Source of the DNA: Raphanus sativus
Lineage: Eukaryota; Streptophyta; Magnoliopsida; Brassicales; Brassicaceae
Direction: 5' to 3'
NCBI RefSeq assembly: GCF_000801105.2
Contig: NC_079516.1
Span: forward strand, 25,829,043-25,893,042
Length of the DNA: 64,000 nucleotides
This document shows, one piece after another, positions 1 through 10,467 of the stretch; the stretch's first letter is position 1; every line of letters starts with the position of its first letter. The translations under genes and the position numbers were made by a program. Below the pieces are notes generated by a model. That model was not told where the DNA came from. It was given only the letters and a program-made list of their open reading frames with translations, and ran no database searches.

Positions 1-278
1 TGTGCAATCTGGTTCATGGTTTGCATTTTCGATTTTATGCAAACTTTAACCAGGTACAACCGTACAACCATTTTGTTTGGTTTGATTTGTTTTGACTTTT
101 TATCTGAATTTTGGTTATTTTTAATCTACCATTTTGTTATTCGACTCCTTAGCCGTGGAGCCGTGGAGGTCATCAAACACCCAAACCGTTGACCTAATGA
201 TCAAATGTGTATCAAATCTAGAGATAAACATTCTGTTTCTCCTTGTCTCGATCATTGTTAGCTTAGCTTCCTCCCTTT
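1..278. other. Intergenic, no gene seen
   Basis: AT-rich plant intergenic DNA. Its last eight bases (CTCCCTTT, 271-278) are the left target-site duplicate of the hAT-like element that follows. The only open frames are short, low-quality and overlap that element. Confidence 0.6.
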
Positions 279-1481
279 TAGAGATGTCAAACAGGTTGAT
301 CCGTCCCGTCCCGTACCGCAGCGGGCTCATCTCTTTGCGGGTCACGGCGGGTCAGACCTGCGCGGGCTGCGGTCTTCAAAAGGTCGTCCCAAGCCCGTAC
401 CGCAAATTACACACTCCTTTACAGGCTGTCCCGCGGGACATACGTTAATGTAAGGTATCTGATCATGCTTGACACTGCAGGCCGCTCCAGAACACTTCCT
501 GATGCTGCATGCTGCTCTAATATGCCTCAGGCTGCTCCCCTACATAACCAAGTTCACATAATTAATATACATGAAATGTCTACAATGCAAATTCTTCAAA
601 ATTTGTAATATATTATGCATATTTTCTCTATTAAAAGTGCATATAGAACATGAGATGATTATATATATATATATATGAAGTCATAACCAAACAAAAAGTG
701 CATGTAAAAATGAGATGTTAATGTATATTCTATTCTATTGATGTAACAAGATAACAATGATAAGTAACGAGAGAACATGAAGAATAAAATACATATCGAA
801 GAAGGCTCTAATCAGTAACAAGACTAACTCTTTCAGCTGAACGACATCATTGTTATAGAATTAAATAGCTTAGTCGATCAAGGCTCTAACCATAGCTTAT
901 TCTCGTTACCGCTTTGATCAGAGCTTAGTCTTGTTCATGTTATTTTAACCAAATAAAATAGTTATAGTTAATTTTGTCACACTCAAACATATTTACATAC
1001 CAATTAAAGATAATTTCAGAATATGTTTTTCATTAACTTATAACTCCTAAGTTCATAACCAATTTTTTAGTTTTAATGAATAAAAACTAAATATAATCAA
1101 ACACCAAAACTAAGCTGCTAATCCCAAAATTAATTAAAAAAACCAAATTAAAACACTAATGGAGCTCAAAACATCATCGTCGGAGCTTGAATCATCATTG
1201 CTGAAGCTTTTTTCTTTTTTCAGAAGAAAGTCATATAAATTACCTTTTTCACTCTTTTTATTTTCTTTTTGAGGTAAAACAAAAATTGAAGAGGAAAAAA
1301 ATGCGGGTCTTTGTAATCCCGCAGACCCGCATCGTCCCGTCCCGCAAAAGACCCAGTCCCGCAAAGACCCGTCCCGCAAAGCCCGCTAATTTGCGGGTCT
1401 GTAAAATCTCGGCCTAATCCCGTCCCGCGACAGTTCTTTACGGGCTAGACCCGCGGTCCAGGTCCATGATTGACATCTCTA
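279..1481. mobile_element. Non-autonomous hAT-like DNA transposon
   Basis: The two ends are perfect 12-bp terminal inverted repeats: TAGAGATGTCAA at 279-290 and its reverse complement at 1470-1481. They are flanked by a perfect 8-bp direct repeat, CTCCCTTT, at 271-278 and 1482-1489. An 8-bp duplication with TAG-type ends is the hAT signature. Both sub-terminal regions (300-420 and 1300-1460) are unusually GC-rich for this window and full of CCCGC/GCGGG words in both orientations, as expected of transposase-binding repeats. The centre is AT-rich and encodes nothing recognisable, so the element would need a transposase supplied in trans. Confidence 0.85.
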
Positions 1482-1489
1482 CTCCCTTT

Positions 1490-4400
1490 GTATAACTGTA
1501 TAAGCCACGAAAAGATTGTAGCGATAATTTGACGTCGGCCCGGGAACTTAGTTGAACAACATTAATAACAAGTTTTGGATCATTGTCAGTAATATTTGGT
1601 CTACATTATAACAGGCCCATATTTTTGTTATCATACTTTATCATATACTTAGTGTAAACCTTACTATATAGGCCTGTTTAGATATTATATTTCGTACCAA
1701 CCTATAAAGAGAAACGAATGATTTAAATGTGAAATTACTATTCCATATTTCTGTGATAATGATTAAAGAAGCCGCGCGGAGTGGACGAATTCGATTGCAT
1801 GTGAGTCTGATGCGACTTTTAGAAACTGCTGTGATCAAAGACAAAAATTATTAAGGTTGGTCCCATAGATATATGTCAATGTTTATGTGTTTTAAGTTTA
1901 GTGCTTCTTTTTATGTTGTAAATTTTGTTATATAATAGAGTTTTATGTCCGTCTAGTCTATATCAATGTTTTAGCCTTAGGTCCTCATGTTACTTACATT
2001 ATGAAAACTTTTGAGTCTTTAAATTTCTAATTAGTATTTTGATCATGATTATAGCCAATAAAAATAACTATGAAAATTACATTCTATATAGCAATGATCC
2101 TATACCGTACAGTCTCCGACATATTTAACGTAGTGAATAAAAATACTAAAGTGTATAACACTATATATATGGTAAGCAGATAAACTAGTAAAATGTATTA
2201 GTAATTTAGTGAGAGACATCATATTTCATCACCATTTTTCCGTAATTTTTAAAAAGTATTCTACTAATAAAGGAAATGTTTTTATTACCTTTTTCTGAAC
2301 TTTATGATCGATCCAACAACGACAAGCAAATAATCAATCAACTCTTGAATTTTTTTTTTCTTTTTTTCGAATAATCAATCAACTCTTGAAATTTGCATGA
2401 ATCATATTCTACTTTAAATTGCTTTTAGGTGAAAGTAGAGTTATATAACCCAAATATGAGTTAAAAGGGGAAAAAATAACAATGCACTATAGAATTCTAG
2501 CACATGGTAGGAAAAAGGCATAAAACCTAGAGGATCTAAACAAGTAAAATATACTAGAACTCATATATTTATTCAAAATACGAGTTTCTTGTGAGGCACG
2601 TACAATAATTTTTCTAATTAACTAGGATATTCCGAATTTATGAAAGGTTAAGACTAGTACCCAAGTTCAAGAGTATCCTACGGATAAATTTGTTTACGGG
2701 TATATAAATGAATCGAAAACATATCTCATATCAGTATAAGTGCACAATTTAACTTAAATTCGTGCAGCAAATTAATCTAATCTTAAACGTATTGGTGTTT
2801 CACACTCTTTACCACTATATCCCAGATACGTACAAGAGATGAGAGAATCAACTTGAGTTTTACAGGTGGAATATAGGTAGGGGGGATCGTGGCTTTAGGT
2901 AGAGTTCTAGGGTTTAATGAATGAAATTTAGATTATTTTACTAGGTCTTTTAATTTCTTAGACTAGTTCTTATTCGTATGTGGGGAATGAATAAATGACA
3001 AATACTGATGAAAAAGATGCGAATGAAATAAAAGAAGTAATAATGGAGGAGAGTCGAGGGAGGATACGAAGCACATGAGGATCCATCATTAATGTATAAA
3101 ATAAATAAATACAATAACAAAGCGTGTTTTGGGTCATAACTTTACAACGAAATACCCCACAATGCCATCACCATCAGGTTCATCACCATGAGTTGTATGA
3201 ATTGTATTCTTATCGATTCCCACCTTTTTATTTCTTTGTAATACATGAATTAATAATACAGTATTAGCTTTCGTGAGCTACAATAATGTGGTGTTAGGTC
3301 GTTTCCGTTGTGATTTAGATTTTTTTGTGTGGAATTTATGTTAGTGCTATCATTTTCGAGTCTTTATATACAATATATATGTATGTATATCACTATTTTA
3401 TTAAAGATCTGTATATCTGTGTATCATGGGAGAAAAAGTGAAACTTCTCATGGTAAATAAATCTCAACTAATTTTTTACAAAAAAAAAATAAATAAATCT
3501 CAACTAAAAAATAAATAAATAAATAAATCTCAACTTTTTTTATTATACTTTTTATGAAAAAAAGTTTTTTTTTTTTTGCTTAAATTTGATATGAAAAAAA
3601 GTTATTAGTATAAAATATATAGATAGTTGGGTGTAAAAATCCTGTTAATTGTGCAATGTTTTCTAACAAGTCGCTTGTTGTGGGCAGAGTCGATCCGGAG
3701 CATATACAAAGGAACCGACCGTTTAGGACATCACAATTTTAATCAAAACTTGTAGTTGTATTTAAGGCACAAAAAATCACATAAATGACAAAAGACATAC
3801 AGTTTTTTTTGGTCAACGAAGACATACAGTTTTAAATAAGCTTAAATCTAGGATATCAAAAAAAAATTGAACCGTGGAATTATTTTATTTTTATTTTTTT
3901 GCTTTAATTTTTGTGGGATTATTGGCCGGTACGTAGGAAAGTTTTATGTATAATCATAAGAGCGAGCCGCTAGATTACTACAATAGTGTTGTGTTAGATC
4001 GTTTACGTTGTTAATTAGTTTTCTGTTGAACATGGCTTTAATAAAATGATTATTGTGGAATTCACGTTAGTTCTACCAATTTGAGTGGTATATTGTATCA
4101 TGGGAGAAAAAATGTGAAACTTATCACTGCAAACAAATCTAAATTAATTTATTACTCTTTAACTAATTTTTTATTAGTATAAAAAATAGATGGTTCGATG
4201 ACACAAAGTTTTGTTAATCGGTTTAATCATAAGAGCCGTTAGATGACTACAATACTTTTAAAAACATTTCAGTCAGTTTGAAAAAAAAAAGAGATATTTC
4301 AGTTTGCACAAAATTGGGGAGATCGAATCTTCTTTGACGAACGATCCATACTTATATATTTTGAAATACGTAACGTAAGCTAGTAATGGAGGATTAGTGT

Positions 4401-4779
4401 TTTGCATGTATGCAGCAACGTCTAGATAGATTGTATGCCTGATTTTGTATAGATATTTTTTTTGTTGATTTATGTAAACAACTTTTTTTTGAAATAACAG
4501 TTTTTAGTTTTTATTTTTTGACAAAGAACAGTTTTTAATTTCCTCTTAGTTAATGATATGTTTAGAATGAAAACATTTGAGTTTTTTACTCTTCTAAGTC
4601 ATTACTCATTTTTATTAAAAATATTTTTATTAGTCTATGTTTTGAGGTTTTAAGGTTATTATCATCAAAAGTTTCTCAGATTTAGTATTTCACAAATAAT
4701 ATTAATGTATAATTAGATAGTAAATACAAATTAAGAAAGGAAAAAATGTTTTTTATGCCAGAAATGATAACTATATCAT
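1490..4779. other. Intergenic, low-complexity, degenerate duplications
   Basis: AT-rich DNA without a supportable gene. A 21-bp word is repeated at about 2328-2348 and 2370-2390. A longer degenerate duplication links about 3270-3480 with 3975-4150; both parts share a GTTAGRTCGTTT word, a GTGGAATT word and the phrase GTATCATGGGAGAAAAA. The second part is probably an old transposon footprint. Several A/T homopolymers occur. Confidence 0.5.
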
Positions 4780-5640
4780 ATTAGGCTAAATTCTATGTTG
4801 TACCATTTTTCCTCTAATGCCCTTTAGTATTTTCGAAAATAAATAAAATAAATAGTTTTACAAATAAAAAAATTGGAAAATATTAAGTACTAATGAAATA
4901 TCTATATCAACTTAATGATATGTTTTTTTCAGTTCTAAAAATGTTTAAATCATAATTTCATATTCTGTTATACAGAAAATAGAATTGACATTCTACGAAG
5001 TAGAAAATGAAATCTGTTTTTTTCATAGGATCTACTATGTTTAGAATACATGTTCTACGTAATTAATAGTAATCTAAAAATGTTTAGAAAATACATTCCA
5101 TGCTTAAAATATTCTTTTAAAATTTGTAGAAATCGAAATCTACACATTATTATAAATCTATAACCTGTAAAAATCAGAAGCTACACACATTTACTGTAAA
5201 TCTAAAACTAGTAGAACTCGATTTCAAATATGTTTGATATGTTCTACATTTAATAGAATACATATACTACGGATAAAGATAATCAGTACCAAAAAATATG
5301 GGAAGGAAATATTTGGAAATATTCAGTTTTTTTATTTTTATTAATTTGATTTAAAAACGTGATTTTTTAAAAAATTGAAAAACATGATTTAAAAAAGATC
5401 GATTTTGAGAAAAGAAAAAAAAAACGTGATTTAAAAAAAGTCATATTAGAAAAAAGTTCAATTTAAAAAAACATGACTTTTAAAAAGACATGATTTTAAA
5501 AACTTTTTTGGATTTTTAATATTTTTACTTATTTTATTTAAAATTATATTTTAATATTTAATAATTGTTTGTTAATTGTAATTTTGAATGTTAATTGAAA
5601 TTAAGGACAATATTGCCATTTTGAAAATATTTAGCCTAAT
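4780..5640. mobile_element. Small TIR element, MULE-like, non-coding
   Basis: The termini are 12-bp inverted repeats: ATTAGGCTAAAT at 4780-4791 and ATTTAGCCTAAT at 5629-5640. If the repeat is counted from TAGGC, the nine flanking bases on each side agree at seven positions, which would fit an old 9-bp duplication of the Mutator type. The interior holds many short GTAGAA/TTCTAC words and alternating A- and T-rich tracts but no coding frame. The class assignment is an inference; the inverted termini are directly visible. Confidence 0.5.
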
Positions 5641-5943
5641 AAATCATAAATTTTATGAAATTAGCTTTATAGAACGTAGTTATCATTTTTTGAACAAAAA
5701 ACTATTTTCCCATTAAGAAATAGACACCAAAGTTTGAGAGACTTTTTGTATGTCTCAAGTTTTTGAGGATATCAATAGTATCTATAATACTATATTTACA
5801 TTCGGCGAGACTCAGAAACCCCTAGTAATACCCTTATGAGTACTATGTGCTATATGTTATGGTCCCTAATTAGTATAAGGTTGGACCAAACGCTGTAAAA
5901 ATCTTGTGTTCGAGTCACATGGCAGGTTCTAAGCAAAGCCGTA

Positions 5944-7272
5944 TCCCCTATATATTAATCCTGGAACATTGCAACATTGTTTGGTAGCCACGTGTCATCA
6001 TGAGAATTATTCTAAGGATTGTTAGAGAAATAATTTGGTCCATCTACACATATATTATAGTTTTTATTAAATAACTATTAAATCAATTATTAATATACAA
6101 AAGAATATTCTCTATTGTTTCCTTAAATAAAAGCTACGGAACTTCCTAATATGATTGACATATATATCACCATTAATGATTATGAATAATAAAGATTTGA
6201 TAATAATTTTTTATCCTCTATACTTTTCGTTTAATTTTATTTGTTAAAATAAATTAAACAATCACATTAAGCATATAATAAAAAAAATTATATTTTTTCT
6301 TATATGTTGTATTTCGAATTTTTTAAAACGATTATAAATTACTAAAAATGGTACAAGCCTCACATTGAAAATTTTGTGATCAATGGTAACTTTTTTTTCA
6401 GTTCAGCATATCGTTTTTAATGGGTCTTGAACATTTTTAATGATTAACTAAATAAATCACGTACATAAAAGAAACTGTTTTGGTTTAAAAATTGTTGCAT
6501 ACCCAAAATCAGTATGAACCATCGTCACTTTCATTTAAAATTTGGTTACAATAAAAAATATATGGTTGGGAAAAAAATCCGAATCCAAATAACTGAACCA
6601 AATCCAATCTACAAAATAGTATATAACTTTAATCAATTTGGTTAGATATCTGAACATGTTTAAAATTTTGGTATCTAAAAACCAGAACCGAACCCGATTC
6701 GGACCAAAATATTTTGGGTATCCGAGTATATTCGAATCAAATTTATATACTTAAATATATTATTTAAAAAATTAATATCTCAAAGAAATAAACAAAATAC
6801 TTAAGATGTTTTTAAATTGTCCAAAATATTTAGAAATATATAAAAATAGTAAAAATTATATATTTAAAATAACTAAACATTACTCAAAATTACCAAAATA
6901 CTGAAAATATCTATTCATTTTATATCCAAATATTTAAGTTAAACCAATTTTTATGTTAAATTTAAGTATTTTGGTATACATTATTCAAATTTATATGTAA
7001 CATATTATTTTTATTTTTATGTTTTGAGAAATTTAAAGTATATATGAACTTTAAGTTTTTAAAAAATTAAATGAGTTTTCTGAATCTAAAACCAAACCGA
7101 ACATATAAAGATTCGAACCAAATTTGCAAAGATCCAAACCGAACCTAACCAAACCAAATGATACCTACCCACATGTCATCCCTAATCAAATGTAAAAAAA
7201 AATTATTGATAACAAAAAAATATATTATTTATTTAGATACAACATATTTAAAAAAAGTTCACCCCGCGCTAG
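5944..7272 (+). mobile_element. Non-autonomous Helitron, copy 1
   Basis: The element begins TCCCCTATATATTAATCC after an A and ends in CTAG followed by T, so it occupies an A^T site without target duplication, as Helitrons do. It is homologous over its whole length, in inverted orientation, to 13907-15251. No Rep/helicase ORF is present. Compared with that copy, the 3-prime end is shortened: CACCCCGCG runs directly into CTAG, so the right arm of the terminal hairpin and the spacer before CTAG are missing. Confidence 0.8.
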
Positions 7273-8128
7273 TGAAACATTAATCTCAATTCTCTAAACA
7301 TTTTGAAGAAAATTATAGACATTTTTCCAAATTTGTAAAAGAAAAATGTTTTGTTAAAATCTTTACTAATCGCCTCCATTTTCAAAAGTTTGAGGGCCGT
7401 CCCTTCGACAACATGTTAGATCGTTTTTTGTGTGTTCATAGATATCATAGGTCAAATGACAAGTCATGCTTACATGTGTATAATATGTAACTTAAAACCA
7501 TCATATCCTCTTCTCGATATCCAACTCTTACCGCAGCCATAAAAAGAGTGGAAAAACAAAAGGAAAAAAAAATGAAAAATTATGTTGATGAACTACATTA
7601 TAGATTGAGGGGTATTTTTTTTAAGAAAAAAAACTAGATTCTGACTCGTTTTTTTTCAAAATGTGGATATATATTTTTTAAATTTAATTTTCATATTTGT
7701 ATTTTATTTGTAATTATATTTATCTTTTCTTTGTAATCATATTTGCGTATAAATCTTAATTAAAATCTATTTTATAATAATTACAATTTAAAATTTGATC
7801 TGGTATATGATCAGTTCTTTGTAATCATATATCTGTATGCCCGATCTTTGTAATCATATTTGTCTTTCGTAAATCTTGACCATAGATATAACAGTTTGTA
7901 ATATTTTGTTTCTATGAGGTAATATTTTCTGTAGTTTTTCTTATATATTAAAGAATTTAATTTATATATAATTACATGACGAAGGAATATCTTAACGTAG
8001 TGGTTAGTGTATATTTACATATAAACGTAGGGTTATATATGTATATTAACATAGGGTTAAATTTTTTATTTGTTGATAATTCTCCTAACATAATGGTTAG
8101 TGTTTAAATAAAATTAAATACAATTATA
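7273..8128. other. Intergenic, nothing recognised
   Basis: AT-rich sequence with poly-A and poly-T tracts. No coding potential, inverted repeats or RNA gene was seen. Confidence 0.5.
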
Positions 8129-8359
8129 TTCTCTCTGTTTTATTTTAAGTGTTATTTTAGACTTGTGCACACAGATTAAAAAATTATTTAATTTTGTATA
8201 TTTTCTATATAAAACATTATTACCTATACACTTCAACCAATAGAAAAAATAAAATTAAGAAAAAAATTAATAAATTCTGCATTGAAATGTTAAAACAACA
8301 CTTATTTTACAAAAAAATATATTTTCTCTATAATGACACTTAATATAAAACGGAGGAAA
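8129..8359. mobile_element. Stowaway-like MITE, 231 bp
   Basis: Degenerate terminal inverted repeats resemble the Stowaway consensus CTCCCTCCGTTT: TTCTCTCTGTTTTA on the left, and ending AAAACGGAGGAAA on the right. Both inner arms carry the word AAGTGT and its complement. A TA dinucleotide flanks each end (8127-8128 and 8360-8361), the duplication made by Tc1/mariner transposases. Confidence 0.65.
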
Positions 8360-8507
8360 TATAAAAGAACAATAAGTGGTTCTTTAAATAAATAGAATAA
8401 ATATTTCAACATAATATTTATCAATAAGTCATAGGTTATATTTTTGTTTTAATAGAATATATGAGAATTATTGTCCAGACAAATAATTTTCGTTTTTGAA
8501 AGTGAGA

Positions 8508-9168
8508 CTGCTGAGTTGCACGGAAGCTTCATCGAACGTCCGCTTCCCGCTTCGGAATCGGAATCTCGCGGAAGCTTACGGAATCTCGTTTCCAAAACGC
8601 TTCTAAAATATTCTCTTAAATAACACGTTGGAAGCTTATAATTCCATTTTGAAATCACGCTTCCGTTTCTTAAAAAAACCACAATGTCATAAATCAATGA
8701 AAATATAAAACTACAGTTTTAATTTATATAAAATCAAAAATTTAATAGTAAAGATAATGAGTGAATAGAAATATACAAATATTAAAACTAATACTATAAA
8801 TTATCTTTATGCATTGAAGTTTTTATTAAAAGGTATATCTTATATTCAAATATATTGTATTATTTATGAAGTATAAAAAATAATTAATATAATAATTTCT
8901 TTTAAACTTAATTTATGTGTATTTTCACAGTTTTGACATGAAATATTTTAAAATATTATAAATGAATAAATGCTTTATTTTGAATCTAAATTATATAATT
9001 TTTAGTCCTAAATTTTATAAGATTATCTTATATTTTAATATATATACTTATATATAGATATACGCTTCCAACACGTATCCGCTTCCTAATTTTTTTTTTT
9101 AAATTTCGCTTCTGCATTTCTATACGCTTCCGCTTTCACGTATCCGCTCCCGTTTCCATGTAACATAG
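8508..9168. mobile_element. Possible second hAT-like element
   Basis: Both ends carry clustered CGCTTCC/GGAAGCG words in a region otherwise AT-rich. The outer parts are roughly inverted repeats (GTTGCACGGAAGC against GTTACATGGAAAC). A 7-bp word, AGTGAGA, flanks both sides at about 8501-8507 and 9169-9175. The pattern of sub-terminal repeats and near-8-bp duplication suggests a decayed non-autonomous hAT, but the exact termini are uncertain. Confidence 0.4.
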
Positions 9169-9880
9169 AGTGAGAGTTGTTATTTTATGATCATAAGAAA
9201 GATGACCGTCCAATATGTCCTCCATGAGCTGTTCGTTACATGATTTATTATGTTGTTTAAGTTTTTATTTAGATATTAGTTTTCATAATATGCATCAATA
9301 ACTAAATTATTTATTGAAAGTTAATCACTACCGAAGTCCGTAGAGACTGATTTCACAATCCAACCACCCTTCTGTGCACGTTCCAACTTACAAATAAGAA
9401 TGAGAATTCTCCCTTTTCTTTCTTCAATAAAGAATATTAATGAAGGCATCTTTCAACTTCTCGACAATTTTCTCGATTTTTCTAAGTTTACTTGTTTTAG
9501 ATAATCCCTTTCAATGTACAACCACTGTATTCATGGTATATACGTGAAAACGGTTTTGCCAAACTAATATTCAAAACATTAACTAAAAAAAAAAAGAAAA
9601 ACAGAAAACTAATTTCTAGTTTACATTATTTGTAGTGATTATATTCACGACCAATAATGAGAATAATGATAAGATGTTTATAACCAAAAAGAAAAGGAAA
9701 AAGAAAGTAATGAGAATAATAACGGTTAGCAAGAAACTCAATCAATAATGAATATAATTATTATTGAAGATTATAATAAAAATAAATAATTAGTTAACTT
9801 TTGGAGCGGCTCACAGAAACCACGTACGTACCAGAGAAAGCATACTCTGTTATCTTTGAATCTCCACGCTTCCTATATCT
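9169..9880. promoter_or_regulatory. Upstream region of the TRM gene
   Basis: AT-rich non-coding DNA upstream of a sharp change to pyrimidine-rich sequence at about 9870. It presumably holds the promoter of the gene starting at 10468. No unambiguous TATA box could be tied to a start site. Confidence 0.35.
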
Positions 9881-10467
9881 CTCTCTCTCTCTCTCATCTG
9901 CAAAATTCCGTTTTTCATTTTCTCTCTCTTCTCGTCAAAAGTGAGAAAGCGACCGGAGTTCCGTACTTTGGATTAGATGTGTGTTTCGTCTCGCTGTTTC
10001 GTCAGTTTCCTACTACACACCATTAGTCTTCCTCCCTCTCTCTCTCTCTGTCTGAATACGACTTTTCCTCTGTCCCTCATTTCTTCTCTCTCATCCTCTC
10101 ACATTCTCTCTATTATCGAGGCTTCATTGATTCACGAGAGACAATCTCATTGAATATAGTTTTTACCTCTCTCGACCAGTTCATTGCGTAAAGTTCGTCT
10201 TCTGTTTCTATTCTGTTCTGTTCCTTGTTTCAGACTCTGTCTTTTTCTTTTTTTTTTCTGATCAAGTATTGGCTCTGTTCCTCTACTTTCTCTGTGTAAT
10301 AAAAGTTTTATGCTTTCTTCTCTTTTAAGACAATCAATAGTTCCGAAGTTCACTCTCTCTTGTCGGATTCCTTATATGATTCATCAGATCGGAAGTACTA
10401 AATTTCTCTGCATCTCTTGACTTTTCTTTCACCGGAGAGAGAGAGAGAGAGATCCAATCACCGGAGA
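9881..10467 (+). promoter_or_regulatory. CT-rich leader (5-prime UTR) of the TRM gene
   Basis: Runs of CT dinucleotides (9881-9896, 10037-10050) and pyrimidine patches continue almost to the ATG. Such Y-patches are typical of plant core promoters and leaders. A GA-repeat (10436-10452) lies just before the ATG. The transcript start cannot be placed exactly. Confidence 0.45.

Noticed and set aside
5875..5935. Possible tRNA gene or SINE (GTGTTCGAGTCACATGG resembles a B box)
   Set aside because: No A box at the right distance, no cloverleaf and no tail; too weak to annotate.
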